The notes: generated by a model not told the origin, from the letters alone. Shown: positions 9,236 through 18,464, counted from the first letter of the stretch. The stretch is DNA of 64,000 bases from an uncultured Bacteroidales bacterium (GCA_902800305.1 CADCDP010000001.1:180971-244970); one strand, 5' to 3'. Numbers and translations are program-made.

Positions 9236-10105
9236 TTAGATGTAATAGAGGTCATTGCTGCTCATTCGAAGGTACTTGTTGAGCGAAAAGAATGTACAGA
9301 GGAACGTGATGAGAATGCCAAAAAGAAAGACTGATGCTGAGACAATCAAGATTACTTTAAGGTCTATCACAGCTGTAATTTGTGGCTCAAAAGTGTGCAG
9401 CCAATAGAGTCCTCCAATCAAAAGGGCATCGGCAATAGCAGCCGAGACGATGCCTAAAATGAATCCGCGCGTCAAGAATGGTCTGCGGATGAAGTTCCAG
9501 CTCGCTCCCACCAACTTCATCGTGTTGATGATAAACCGTTTTGAGAAAATGGTGAGTCGGACGGTGTTGTTGATGAGGGCGAAGGAAATGTAGGTGAAAA
9601 GAGCCGCGATGATGAGCAAGATGATGCTGACCTTACGAATGTTGTCGTTTACCGATTTAATTAAGTCTTTCGAATATACCACATCGACAATATCGGTGTT
9701 TCCTTTCAGCTGTTTCACGGCCACACCGAGGCTGTCGGGATTGGCATAGTCGGCATTGATTTTGATTTCAAACGAAGCTGTGTAGGGGTTCATTCCGAGA
9801 AATTCCGTCGGGTCGATGCCTTGTGCTTTCGTTTCCTCTTCTAAGGCTTGCTCTTTGGAAATGTACTCCACACTTTTAGCGTATGGGGCTTGCTGGAGAG
9901 CTTTCTCCAACTTCTTGATTTGTAGGTTGTCGAGTTCGTCGCTGATAAGCACACTTACGTTGATGTTCTCCTTCACATAGTTGGAAAGGTTGCGTGCTGT
10001 AAGCACAAACAGTACAATCGTACCCAGCAATACCAACACCAGCGTCGTACTGATGGTGGCAGTAATGAATTGGGTGCCGAGGAATGAAGTTCTTGTCTTA
10101 CTCAT
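9236..10105 (-). CDS. ftsX: Cell division protein FtsX
   Basis: Membrane component of the FtsEX complex, which couples ATP hydrolysis to activation of cell wall hydrolases at the septum. The 289-residue protein has an N-terminal helix (about 12-35), an extracytoplasmic region (about 40-155) with VLISDELDNLQIKKLEKAL, and three further helices, the usual FtsX topology with the permease (FtsX/MacB) core. The start codon lies inside the end of miaB (eight-base overlap), so the two are coupled. FtsE is not encoded in the window. Confidence 0.95.
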   Translation of the reverse strand: MSKTRTSFLGTQFITATISTTLVLVLLGTIVLFVLTARNLSNYVKENINVSVLISDELDNLQIKKLEKALQQAPYAKSVEYISKEQALEEETKAQGIDPTEFLGMNPYTASFEIKINADYANPDSLGVAVKQLKGNTDIVDVVYSKDLIKSVNDNIRKVSIILLIIAALFTYISFALINNTVRLTIFSKRFIINTMKLVGASWNFIRRPFLTRGFILGIVSAAIADALLIGGLYWLHTFEPQITAVIDLKVILIVSASVFLFGILITFLCTFFSLNKYLRMSSNDLYYI

Positions 10106-11435
10106 TTACTTCGATGCCTTTAAGGGTTGCTGAACTGGAATCGAGAATCTTTACACGCACAAAATCGCCAATGTGATGGTTGCCACGGTCGAAAACAACG
10201 ACCTTGTTCTGTTCTGTGCGTCCAAACAGTTGTTCTTTGCTACGTTTCGACACCCCTTCCACCAAAATCTCGAAGGTCTTGCCGATGTCTTTCCTATAGC
10301 TTTCGGCTGACAGCAGGTTCTGCAAGGTAATCATCTCGTTGAGGCGGCGTAGCTTCGTTTCTTCAGGCACATCGTCAGGCAGATGCTTTGAGGCGTATGT
10401 GCCTGGGCGTTCTGAATATTTGAACATGAAAGCTGAGTCGTAACCGCACTCTCGCATCAGAGAGAGCGACAGTTGGTGATCTTCCTCCGTTTCCGAATGG
10501 TAGCCGACAAAGATGTCGGTAGTGAGTCCACAGTCGGGAATGATACGACGAATGGCTGCCACACGGTCAAGATACCATTCGCGAGTATATTTCCGGTTCA
10601 TCAATTTTAATATGCGATTGGAGCCACTTTGTACAGGCAGATGAATGTGGCGACAAATGTTCTTGTGGTTGGCAATGACCTCCAATGTCTCGTCACTCAT
10701 GTCTTTGGGATGGGAAGTGGTGAAACGGATACGCGTGTCTGGCACAGTTGTGGCCACCGTTGCCAACAACTGAGGAAAGCCAACGTTTCCACGTTGGTAA
10801 CTGTTCACATTTTGTCCCAACAACGTCACTTCCTTGAAGCCTCTCTCTTGTAAGTCACGCACTTCGTTGAGAATGCTGTCCACCTCACGGCTTCGTTCCC
10901 GTCCACGGGTATAAGGCACAATACAGTAGTGGCAGAAATTGTTACAACCTCGCATGATGCTGACAAATCCGCTGATGCGTCCACCACAGACACGCTCAGG
11001 GATGATGTCGCGATAAGTTTCGGTCGTGCTAAGCTCAATATTGATGGCTTTCTCGCCCACCTCTGCAGCAGCAAACAGCTCTGGCAGAGAGAGGTAAGAG
11101 TCAGGACCAGCCACAAGGTCAACGTGATGATGGTCAATGAGGTCTTCTTTCACACGTTCAGCCATGCAACCCACGACTCCGATGATGAGTCTTTTTGGGG
11201 GCATCCCTCCCAATCCTTGCTCCATCTTTTTTTGCAAGGCATGAAGAGCATCCAGACGGTTGTATATCTTATTTTCGGCATTCTCACGAACAGAGCAAGT
11301 ATTGAGCAGGATAGCGTCCGAAACTTCAAGGGTGTCGTACACTTCATACCCCGCCATGTTCATGACAGAAGCAATGACCTCACTGTCCGCCACATTCATT
11401 TGGCAGCCGTAAGTCTCAATAAAAAGTTTCTTCAT
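10098..11435 (-). CDS. miaB: tRNA-2-methylthio-N6-dimethylallyladenosine synthase
   Basis: Radical SAM methylthiotransferase that converts i6A37 to ms2i6A37 in tRNAs reading UNN codons. The 445-residue protein starts at MKKLFIETYGCQMN. The first cluster ligands are in YGCQMN, NTCSVREN and VVGCMAERV; the radical SAM cluster is RGCNNFCHYC. A TRAM domain closes the protein (QNLLSAESYRKDIG onward). A longer frame reaches 19 codons further upstream, but a -7 box at 11460-11467 lies inside that extension, which supports the shorter start. It is the first gene of the long minus-strand cluster and overlaps ftsX. Confidence 0.95.
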   Translation of the reverse strand: MKKLFIETYGCQMNVADSEVIASVMNMAGYEVYDTLEVSDAILLNTCSVRENAENKIYNRLDALHALQKKMEQGLGGMPPKRLIIGVVGCMAERVKEDLIDHHHVDLVAGPDSYLSLPELFAAAEVGEKAINIELSTTETYRDIIPERVCGGRISGFVSIMRGCNNFCHYCIVPYTRGRERSREVDSILNEVRDLQERGFKEVTLLGQNVNSYQRGNVGFPQLLATVATTVPDTRIRFTTSHPKDMSDETLEVIANHKNICRHIHLPVQSGSNRILKLMNRKYTREWYLDRVAAIRRIIPDCGLTTDIFVGYHSETEEDHQLSLSLMRECGYDSAFMFKYSERPGTYASKHLPDDVPEETKLRRLNEMITLQNLLSAESYRKDIGKTFEILVEGVSKRSKEQLFGRTEQNKVVVFDRGNHHIGDFVRVKILDSSSATLKGIEVNE

Positions 11436-11459
11436 GAAGAGTTTTGTACAAAATCGCTG

Positions 11460-11467
11460 CAAAGGTA
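11460..11467 (-). promoter_or_regulatory. -7 promoter box of miaB
   Basis: On the minus strand this reads TACCTTTG, matching the Bacteroidetes TAnnTTTG consensus, about 25 bases upstream of the miaB ATG. No convincing -33 TTTG was seen. Confidence 0.6.
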
Positions 11468-11592
11468 CGAAATATAATTCATAATTCATCATTCATTATT
11501 CAGAATTTACTATTCAGCTTGTTTTGAGACGAAAAAACAACCCCCGAATGGCAATTATGAAGGGTGAATGATGAATTATGAATTAAACTTTG

Positions 11593-11600
11593 TATCTTTG
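11593..11600 (+). promoter_or_regulatory. -7 promoter box for the membrane protein pair
   Basis: TATCTTTG matches TAnnTTTG and lies 33 bases before the GTG start of the next plus-strand gene. It is followed by CAG, the usual context just before the transcription start. The -33 box is not clear. Confidence 0.6.
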
Positions 11601-11633
11601 CAGTCGATTTAGAAACACTTCATTGATAAAAAC

Positions 11634-12650
11634 GTGCGACTCGATTTCCAGAAAACGATTGCCAGCAGCCAGGCGACACTCCCCGTCGTTGGATCAATAG
11701 CCCTCCTTCTGTGGGTGTTGATACCCAACAGGCAGTCAGCTCTCTCTTTCCTTGAAGCCGATTATGGATTGTGGAGGTATATTCCTTCTTTTTTGTTTAA
11801 GGGTTACTGGAGCGTAGGACTTAGTGCCTTTTTCGCGGCTTTGGCAGTTTACTTGATGGCAGAGTTAAACAACTCCAATGTCCTTTTGCGTGTCAGTTCT
11901 CGAATGTTGGGCAGTATGCTCGCCTTTCTGCTGGCCTTTGCCCTTGTGTGTCATAGCCTTCAGCCTGGCAGCGTGGTGATGTTGTTGTCGTTGTTGTCGT
12001 TTTTCCCGCTGTTCGCCATTTACCAACTTCCACATCCTGGCTTTACTTTTATTTCCTACCTGTTCATTTCGGTCGCGTCGCTGCTGTTTCCCAAGATGTT
12101 GTGCGTGGTTCCTGTATATTGGTTTATACAGGGCTATCTTAGGGCTTTATCGTTTCGGTGTTTTGTGGCATCGTTGTTGGCTGTTGTTTTGCCTTATTGG
12201 TTCTATGGCGGAGTGGCCCTTCTGACAGGGACTTTGCCCGATTTCTTAGCTCATATTGAAGCCTTGACGCACTACGAATGGGGTGACTACACCCAACTAC
12301 CGATGAAAGACCTGCTTACCTTTAGCTTCACAGTGTTGCTCTTCTTGTCAGGTTCTATTGATTTCTACCTTAACCGATTTCTTGACAAGACACGCACCCG
12401 TATTCTTTATAACGTCGTTATCATGCATGGTGTCTATGTCATTCTCTTCATCTCCCTTCAACCCCAATACTTTGTCACTCTCTTGCCGCTTCTGCTCATT
12501 GATACGGCTATTACCTTTGGACACTTCTTTACATTGACCCATACCCGATTCTCCCACATCTACAATCTTATATTACTCATCCTCGCATTAGCAATAATGG
12601 CTCTATCCTTCATGCCTTCCTCATGGATTCACTCAATCAGTTTTTCATAG
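11634..12650 (+). CDS. Polytopic membrane protein of unknown function
   Basis: A 338-residue, very hydrophobic protein with about ten predicted membrane helices and short loops. I do not recognise a catalytic motif. The start is GTG, directly downstream of a good -7 box; no ATG occurs early in the frame, so the GTG start is likely real. The last 28 bases overlap the VTT-domain gene, so the two probably form an operon. It faces away from miaB. The layout resembles uncharacterised Bacteroidetes membrane proteins (for example DUF6427-like), but that link is weak. Confidence 0.7.
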   Translation: MRLDFQKTIASSQATLPVVGSIALLLWVLIPNRQSALSFLEADYGLWRYIPSFLFKGYWSVGLSAFFAALAVYLMAELNNSNVLLRVSSRMLGSMLAFLLAFALVCHSLQPGSVVMLLSLLSFFPLFAIYQLPHPGFTFISYLFISVASLLFPKMLCVVPVYWFIQGYLRALSFRCFVASLLAVVLPYWFYGGVALLTGTLPDFLAHIEALTHYEWGDYTQLPMKDLLTFSFTVLLFLSGSIDFYLNRFLDKTRTRILYNVVIMHGVYVILFISLQPQYFVTLLPLLLIDTAITFGHFFTLTHTRFSHIYNLILLILALAIMALSFMPSSWIHSISFS

Positions 12651-13078
12651 AATACGGCTATTTTGGCATGGCACTTGCCTCGTTCCTTGCTGGCACTTTC
12701 GTCCCCTTCAGCTCCGAAGCTGTGATGGGGGCTTTGCTTGTCACCACAGGCATGGATCCTTTTCTTACCATTATCAGTGGCACCATTGGTAATGTGCTTG
12801 GTTCGATGTTCAATTACTACATTGGCCGCATCGGCAGCATTGAACAGATTTCCAAGTGGATGCGCATCAAGGAACGACGGCTCCGAAAGACACGTGATTA
12901 TGTGGAGAAGAAAGGTTCATGGATTGCAGCTTTCTCCTTCCTCCCCATCTTCGGTACCGCCATCTCCATCTCTCTTGGCATCCTTCGAGCCAACGTGTGG
13001 GGTGTCATCTTCTGGTCGTTTGTCGGAAAGTTTCTCCGTTACATTATTGTGGCATATTCTGCCATAGCTCTGAAATGA
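12623..13078 (+). CDS. YqaA/DedA-type membrane protein (VTT domain)
   Basis: A 151-residue inner-membrane protein with GYFGMALASFLAGTFVPFSSE near the N-terminus and GNVLGSMFNYYIGR after it, the layout of the YqaA branch of the VTT (SNARE-associated/DedA) family. These proteins are linked to lipid scrambling or proton-dependent transport; the role of this short branch is not known. The start overlaps the preceding gene by 28 bases. A strong hairpin follows four bases after the stop. Confidence 0.85.
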   Translation: MDSLNQFFIEYGYFGMALASFLAGTFVPFSSEAVMGALLVTTGMDPFLTIISGTIGNVLGSMFNYYIGRIGSIEQISKWMRIKERRLRKTRDYVEKKGSWIAAFSFLPIFGTAISISLGILRANVWGVIFWSFVGKFLRYIIVAYSAIALK

Positions 13079-13082
13079 ACAG

Positions 13083-13118
13083 AAAGGGCTGCTTACCATG
13101 GTATGGAAGCAACCCTTT
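13083..13118. terminator. Bidirectional hairpin terminator
   Basis: An inverted repeat with arms AAAGGGCTGCTT and GGAAGCAACCCTTT, extended by CCAT/ATGG near the loop and followed by T-rich sequence. It lies between two convergent genes and could serve both. Confidence 0.75.
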
Positions 13119-13134
13119 TAGTTCTTTAATTCCC

Positions 13135-14553
13135 TTAGTTTGCCTGAATCGTCTTTTTAGTTTTATTGTTTCCGAATGGGATATTGATACCAATATTTAC
13201 ATTTCCTCTACCCGAAAGTGGTAATCCTTGCTTTGCTAATTTACTAAGGGTATGATCCATTCCTAAGTACATATTGAAACCGGTAGGATGGAAGTTAAGA
13301 AGCCAACCAAAGCTAAAACCGTATGTACCGAGAGCCACATTGGCCGAGGCCGAGAAAATGTTAGTCGGTGCGACGTTGGTCGATAGACGGAATTCCGTCC
13401 AGCCATACTTCCCCATGCGAGTGCTGTTGGTCAGTCCGAACGACATCTTTCTATAGAAATCGGGGGTGTATTCCACGCCAAGATTCATCGTGGCGGCCAG
13501 TCCACGAGAACGGCTGCCCTTGTTGCCTTTGTCTTGCAACTCGTAAAGTTCTGAGAGACCTTCTACGAAACGGTCGCTTTCATTCTCAAAAGAATTGCTG
13601 GCATCATCATCCACATTGAAGATATACTTACTGGTGTGAATTTCCCTATCACCGTCGGTCGAGGCCACATAGTTGGTCTTCCAACCAATGTAGCCAAGGT
13701 CAAGCAAAGCGGCAGAAAACGACCAGTTCTCATCCCACTTATACTCTGCACCGAGGTCAAACGCCAAACCGAAGCCATTGATACCCCATTTGGAGTTGTC
13801 CACGCCACTTACGTAGCGATGGACATTTTCTTCTCCCTCCGGGCCACGTTCCGTTTCTTCTATCTTATACGCCATCTTTTTTAGGCTCGTCTGGATTTCG
13901 GCGTTCGTCACACCTACCCATTCGTCCTCGCCCAATGTGAGTTGCGCCTTCTTGAAATCTGCATCTATATTGGCCACGCCAAGCAGGAACTTCATTTTGG
14001 CACCAATGCGCAACTTCTCGTTAATTTGGTGGCTGTGTCCCAAAGCGATTTCGCCGTAAGCATCAGCATGAGCCGCAAAGTCGCTGATGTCGTAGGTCTT
14101 GTTTTCAATGCCTTGCTTGGCTAATCGAAAGAGAGAGCCTGGAATGTTGACACCAACATTCGCCCGAGCATTGATTTCGAAAGTGTTATAGCCACCCATA
14201 CCTTTGAATCCGAAACCTAATATTTGTTCGTGCAGATCAACCGCAATCTTGTTCTTGTCCTTTACAGCCGAGAGGAAACTGCCCGCATCCACTTTCGGGT
14301 GGATGAATAGGGCGGTCTTTCCGTCAACATTGTAGAAGATTTTGTCCATGCGAAGATTACTGTTCATACCGACGTTGAGGTTTCCGATACCAGGCATGGC
14401 TACGTATCCCTGTTTGTTGGCAAAAGCAGGATTGAGGTCGTGACGGTAAAGATAACCGTCGGCGAAATAACCCGAATTGAGGTTTTGAGCGTTGGCGATA
14501 GTTGTTGCCAGACTAAGAACTGCAACCGCCATGAGAATTTTTATCTGTTTCAT
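13135..14553 (-). CDS. DUF5723 family outer-membrane barrel-like protein
   Basis: A 472-residue secreted protein with a signal peptide (TTIANAQ, cleavage near residue 22). It is rich in alternating aromatic/glycine strands such as GFGFKGMGGYNTFEINARANVG-like segments, and ends in strands and a short basic tail. The N-terminus LNSGYFADGYLYRHDLNPAFANKQGYV-type block is typical of DUF5723, thought to be outer-membrane beta-barrels. The biological role is unknown. It lies 23 bases downstream of a large lipoprotein gene, so the two may form an outer-membrane unit. The leader AAAAAAGACAGGAAA before the ATG is nearly the same as that of the propeller sensor gene. Confidence 0.8.
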   Translation of the reverse strand: MKQIKILMAVAVLSLATTIANAQNLNSGYFADGYLYRHDLNPAFANKQGYVAMPGIGNLNVGMNSNLRMDKIFYNVDGKTALFIHPKVDAGSFLSAVKDKNKIAVDLHEQILGFGFKGMGGYNTFEINARANVGVNIPGSLFRLAKQGIENKTYDISDFAAHADAYGEIALGHSHQINEKLRIGAKMKFLLGVANIDADFKKAQLTLGEDEWVGVTNAEIQTSLKKMAYKIEETERGPEGEENVHRYVSGVDNSKWGINGFGLAFDLGAEYKWDENWSFSAALLDLGYIGWKTNYVASTDGDREIHTSKYIFNVDDDASNSFENESDRFVEGLSELYELQDKGNKGSRSRGLAATMNLGVEYTPDFYRKMSFGLTNSTRMGKYGWTEFRLSTNVAPTNIFSASANVALGTYGFSFGWLLNFHPTGFNMYLGMDHTLSKLAKQGLPLSGRGNVNIGINIPFGNNKTKKTIQAN

Positions 14554-14576
14554 TTTCCTGTCTTTTTTAGGGTGGA

Positions 14577-16346
14577 TTACAATTCTTTTTCATACGAACC
14601 CGTCACGGTCGCTTTACTGTTCTTGATGTGCAGCTTCATGTCGGGTGCGAGTGTGGTGTTGCTGCCTCGATTGACAAGGCGAACTTCCAAAAGGATACCA
14701 TCCAAATGATTGATAGTTCCTTTTACAGACACTTCGACATGATGATTATCCGCTTTGGCTGGGATGGTGGCTGTCGTGCATTCCACACCATTGATGGGCT
14801 TGCCCGTGGTGTCGATGGGGCGAACCGTCAGTTCCATATCGAAGGGTACTTCCGTCCAAACATCGAAGTTGAGCACTAATTCCTCAATAGTGATAGCATC
14901 AACATCCTCGTCGTTCCATCCGTCGATGGTGTCTGTGTACATGATTCGTGAACTTTCGGATAACTGGAGTGGTGAGAAGAATGTGTAGTCACCTATAACA
15001 GTGCCATAGTCTTTACCCAGTATGAAATTCGCTACACGCTGTTTAGGCATCATGGGGTCGATGGCATCCACCTCGATGAGATTGGGAATACCGTCTAAAT
15101 CGGACAATATTCCCCGCAAACCGCTGAAAGGCACGTGCTGCGGGTCTGCGTAGCCTTCGTGGTAGAAATCAGGCTTTTCGGGAGACAACACAAACTCGTT
15201 ATCCGTTTCTTTGGCACTTTGGGTCTTAAAAGTGCCATTGTCTGGCCGATAGCTCTTGTTCTGGCCGTTGCGCATGGCGGTCAGTTCCAGGTCTGTCTGG
15301 AACAGAATGTCGTATTCGTAGAACGGGTTGTTGAGCGAGAGATATATCTGCGGATTCTCCAAATTAATCTCGGTACCCGATTGGCTGAGGATGTCGGGCA
15401 AATCGTCAATGTGGATAGGGTCGATTTGGAAGTCTTCAATCTTATACTCTAACTCGCCCGTAAAAGTGTGTACCTGAATCGTTTCAAGATAATATTCGGA
15501 AGTCAACTTGATGGTGTTCTCCAAGTCCGTATCTATATAGACGCTCACCTGTCCTTCCTTGATTTTGATGCTACCAGAATAGCTGATGATATGGTTGTCA
15601 TAATCGGCAGAGATGTTCTCTTCGTCGTAAGCGATTCCTTCCACATTCATGGTTACGGTCAGCTCGCCTTTGCTGTCGAGTTGCAGCGTTTCTTCCGAAA
15701 GGTCGAGAATGCCAGTCTTGGGATTGTAGGTTCCCAAACCTGGCGTGATAGCCATCCTTTTGGGATATTGGATTTTCAATCCCGTCAGTTTGGTGTTCTG
15801 CAATGCCGCCTGACTCAGACCTTCCACCTTGATTTTGTTGATGTATTGGGTTGTCACACCCAGTGAATCAATTTTCTTAATAGATTCGTCAATACTGGTA
15901 CCTGGCGACTCGAAAGGCACTTCTGGGTTGCTGTCTTCCTTGATGTCGTAGTGAGCTATCAAGGCACCCTCCACTTTCACGAATCCCAGCACCTTGCGCA
16001 AATCCTCCAGGTCAAGGGTGGTCTTGGTGGGGTTCATAGCCGGAATCGTAATGGAAAAATCCTTCACTTCCACGTCTTCCGATGTGAACGTACCTGTCTT
16101 CTCGATGGCATAGATGGTCTTGCCTTCAGCATCGGTGGTTTTTACGATGGTACTATCGTCATCGTCGAGGTCAAGTACTTGGTCAAGTGTAATAGTGTCG
16201 AGATTGATCGGCACCACCAGATTTTTGGTCTGGAATTTTGCTGTGGTGTCAATGTCACTTAAGTCATAGTCGCCATCAACACAAGACGACAACGCTGCGA
16301 TAGATAGGGCTGACACCCCCGTCAGCAAGTAATGTTTGATTTTCAT
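14577..16346 (-). CDS. Large uncharacterised lipoprotein
   Basis: A 589-residue protein with a type II signal peptide; the lipobox is LSSC with Cys22 followed by VDGDYDLSDID. The acidic start of the mature protein could serve as a surface-export signal of Bacteroidetes lipoproteins, but this is inference. The rest is beta-rich, with repeated DLEDLRKVLGFVKVEG-like and strand-turn segments and no enzyme motif that I recognise. It is first in a likely two-gene unit with the DUF5723 barrel, which suggests a shared envelope function. Confidence 0.75.
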   Translation of the reverse strand: MKIKHYLLTGVSALSIAALSSCVDGDYDLSDIDTTAKFQTKNLVVPINLDTITLDQVLDLDDDDSTIVKTTDAEGKTIYAIEKTGTFTSEDVEVKDFSITIPAMNPTKTTLDLEDLRKVLGFVKVEGALIAHYDIKEDSNPEVPFESPGTSIDESIKKIDSLGVTTQYINKIKVEGLSQAALQNTKLTGLKIQYPKRMAITPGLGTYNPKTGILDLSEETLQLDSKGELTVTMNVEGIAYDEENISADYDNHIISYSGSIKIKEGQVSVYIDTDLENTIKLTSEYYLETIQVHTFTGELEYKIEDFQIDPIHIDDLPDILSQSGTEINLENPQIYLSLNNPFYEYDILFQTDLELTAMRNGQNKSYRPDNGTFKTQSAKETDNEFVLSPEKPDFYHEGYADPQHVPFSGLRGILSDLDGIPNLIEVDAIDPMMPKQRVANFILGKDYGTVIGDYTFFSPLQLSESSRIMYTDTIDGWNDEDVDAITIEELVLNFDVWTEVPFDMELTVRPIDTTGKPINGVECTTATIPAKADNHHVEVSVKGTINHLDGILLEVRLVNRGSNTTLAPDMKLHIKNSKATVTGSYEKEL

Positions 16347-16374
16347 GTTGGTTAATTGATTAAGTATTTTCTTG

Positions 16375-16382
16375 CAAATTTA
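16375..16382 (-). promoter_or_regulatory. Candidate -7 box of the lipoprotein/barrel pair
   Basis: Reads TAAATTTG on the minus strand, 29 bases upstream of the lipoprotein ATG. No TTTG was found at the -33 distance. Confidence 0.5.
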
Positions 16383-16890
16383 GTCTTTTTTCATTCTTTT
16401 CACCATTTTTCACCGACTTTTTTACATAAAACCCTTATTTTTTTACCGTTTCTTCATTCTTTATGACTTTAGGGACGAGTTTCCACTGAACAGCAGAGTT
16501 TATCTACCCCTTTACCTATTTAAAGCAGAACCTTTCATCTACTTATAATTTGTCTTGTTTACAAAAAATCAATTAGCTTTTAATCTATTTTCAATTAGCT
16601 TGGTTATACATGATTATAACAATGCTAAATTGATTTGTGTAACAAAGCTAAATTGAATCATATAATAATGCTAAATTGAATCATATAATAATGCTAAATT
16701 GATTTGTGTAACAAAGCTAAATTGAATCATATAATAATGCTAAATAATTATATGATGATTGGGTATAGTTCATTGTTGTAATAAGAGGGTGATTGTGAAG
16801 AAAAAGAAATGGAAAAATAATAACAGAGTGGGGACGTGGAAAAAGCCCCTATCTCCACCCTGTTATTGGGTACACAGAAAATCCGTCACG
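16383..16890. other. AT-rich non-coding stretch
   Basis: No coding sequence is visible. The segment holds poly-T tracts, two CAATTAGCTT copies (about 16570-16600) and the 23-base tandem array listed separately. A purine-rich block near 16798-16820 precedes the end of the secreted protein gene. Confidence 0.6.
16621..16758. repeat. 23-base tandem repeat array, six units
   Basis: Units start at 16621, 16644, 16667, 16690, 16713 and 16736. Five share GCTAAATTGA. They alternate between two tails, TTTGTGTAAC and ATCATATAAT, in the order a, b, b, a, b; the sixth unit is degenerate. The array lies in an AT-rich intergenic gap. Confidence 0.9.
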
Positions 16891-18246
16891 TCATTTCACC
16901 ATTAGTTTCTGATTGTTGAGCACTTGTCCGTGGCGACGGAGCGTCAGATTGTACACACCTTTAGGTAGTTGTGCCGCATTCATCTGTGTCCGTGTCTGTC
17001 CTGCGGCCACGTGCAGCTGTCCGAGCACTTGCCCCGACATGTTGCTCAGCATGAGGTCGCTATCGGTGTCGGCCTCATCAAGGTTCACGCAGATAGCGTT
17101 GCCTTGCACCCTTGCCATCTGTGGGCGAGCTTTCACCGTGCTGACTTCCTTTACAGAGGAGGTGGCGTTATCGAAGATATATAGGGTGTCGTATGTCCAA
17201 GATTCACCATTGCTGTCTTGTCCCCATTCAACCGTGTTCAAATAGAGATGACCGTCTAATTTCCACATTTGATAGATTTCAAATTTCGTAGCATCCGAAT
17301 GGACGGGTTTAATGCTTGTGACTACGGTGCCGTCTTCTGATACAACGTTGTAACAAATGATTCTCGCAGTATGGGTGTAATTCCTTTCCAATTCCAGACA
17401 GTCTTCTTTCCAGGAATAAGAAGGTTTGCTGTATACTTCATATTCTTCCAATACAGGCATGAGGTATTCCCATTTATTGTCATCATTAAACAATGTTTGG
17501 CTGAGATGAATACCATACCTTAAATCTTCTCCATACGTTCGTCCAGATTCATCATAATTGATATACATGAAGGACCCTAAACTTTCATGGCGTATAGAAC
17601 TGTTATCGGCTCTCTTTCCCCATGTCAAATTATCAGAGGGGTAGTCATAGTCATAATCGATTTCACACAGCCAAATGGCTCCATCGCTAATAGTGTAATA
17701 TCTTTTAAGATATGTAGTTCCAAAATGGCTAAATTCGAAATAGGCATAATAATTACTAGCTTTCTTCGCACTAATACGTCCCTCTTCGTCTATAAAGCCA
17801 ATCCAACCACCTTCATTGAAATATTCGTTTTCTTCACATGCATTCGTAATCGCAGTCACAAACTCATCAGAGGTGGTGATAGAAGAAACATCTATCTTGT
17901 TATTTAACCATTCTGGATCAGGCCAACCGTAGGTGTTGCTATAATCACGCAACTTCTTGCTGCCAGCAATTGCTCCAATAGGGACAACGGTTGCGTATTC
18001 CGTATCATAGTTATAAAGGTAAGAGGGAAGATTAATGCTCAATGTTTTGGATACATTGAGATTGGAATCGTAGAATTTAACCAATGTGATGCCGTTATCT
18101 GTTTCATAGGAAGTAATTAGAGGTTTGCCATTCGCTGTAAAATCACCTGGAATCACGCTGTGTGAAGTTCCTGAATATTCCGCTTTTGCAATATTGCACG
18201 CCATACTGAAAATGACTGCAAGATAAATAGATAATATTTTTTTCAT
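16891..18246 (-). CDS. Secreted protein with type IX secretion C-terminal domain
   Basis: A 451-residue protein with a signal peptide (cleavage after CNIAKA, residue 22). The central part (about 25-370) is rich in Tyr, Asp and Trp and has no domain that I recognise; scattered strand-like repeats suggest a propeller or beta-sandwich. The last 75 residues look like a type A type IX sorting domain: ADTDSDLMLSNMSGQVLGQL, then LPKGVYNLTLRRHGQVLNNQ and a final KLMVK. By family knowledge this would direct the protein through the type IX system to the surface. The gene starts seven bases from a strong inverted repeat in the structured intergenic region. Confidence 0.75.
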   Translation of the reverse strand: MKKILSIYLAVIFSMACNIAKAEYSGTSHSVIPGDFTANGKPLITSYETDNGITLVKFYDSNLNVSKTLSINLPSYLYNYDTEYATVVPIGAIAGSKKLRDYSNTYGWPDPEWLNNKIDVSSITTSDEFVTAITNACEENEYFNEGGWIGFIDEEGRISAKKASNYYAYFEFSHFGTTYLKRYYTISDGAIWLCEIDYDYDYPSDNLTWGKRADNSSIRHESLGSFMYINYDESGRTYGEDLRYGIHLSQTLFNDDNKWEYLMPVLEEYEVYSKPSYSWKEDCLELERNYTHTARIICYNVVSEDGTVVTSIKPVHSDATKFEIYQMWKLDGHLYLNTVEWGQDSNGESWTYDTLYIFDNATSSVKEVSTVKARPQMARVQGNAICVNLDEADTDSDLMLSNMSGQVLGQLHVAAGQTRTQMNAAQLPKGVYNLTLRRHGQVLNNQKLMVK

Positions 18247-18253
18247 TCTTTTT

Positions 18254-18445
18254 GATAAGAATAAGAGAAGGGGCGTGGCCTTGTCCGACGCTTATTCTTA
18301 TCGCAGGCACCGCCAAGCGCCCTATAGGTAAACAAGTGTGGATATGATGGTCACGCTCCTGTACAGGGGCGTGAGCCATTCACAGACTTGTTCTCACCTA
18401 TCTTTGTTGGCGGTTTAGCGATAAGAGAACAAGAGCGAATGCTCT
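18254..18445. ncRNA. Candidate structured RNA or leader, rod-like hairpin
   Basis: A nested imperfect helix is visible: CTTATCGC (18297-18304) with GCGATAAG (18418-18425); CCGCCAA (18310-18316) with TTGGCGG (18407-18413); ATAGGT (18324-18329) with ACCTAT (18396-18401); ACAAGT (18332-18337) with ACTTGT (18386-18391); ATGG (18347) with CCAT (18376); and TCACGCTCCT (18351-18360) with AGGGGCGTGA (18365-18374) around a GTAC loop. One pair is T-G on the plus strand and would be A-C on the minus strand, hinting at plus-strand transcription. A hairpin AAGAGC/GCTCTT plus ATTTAT ends the block. An alternative 12-base stem pairs GATAAGAATAAG (18254) with CTTATTCTTATC (18291). No promoter box fits well, so expression is unproven. 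Confidence 0.45.
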
Positions 18446-18464
18446 TATTTATAGTATGTGTGTC

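Noticed and set aside
16621..16758. Possible CRISPR array
   Set aside because: The units are contiguous tandem copies with no unique spacers and no cas genes nearby.
18143..18379. A 78-codon frame in the structured intergenic region
   Set aside because: It crosses the hairpin arms and overlaps the start of the secreted protein gene; no protein features.
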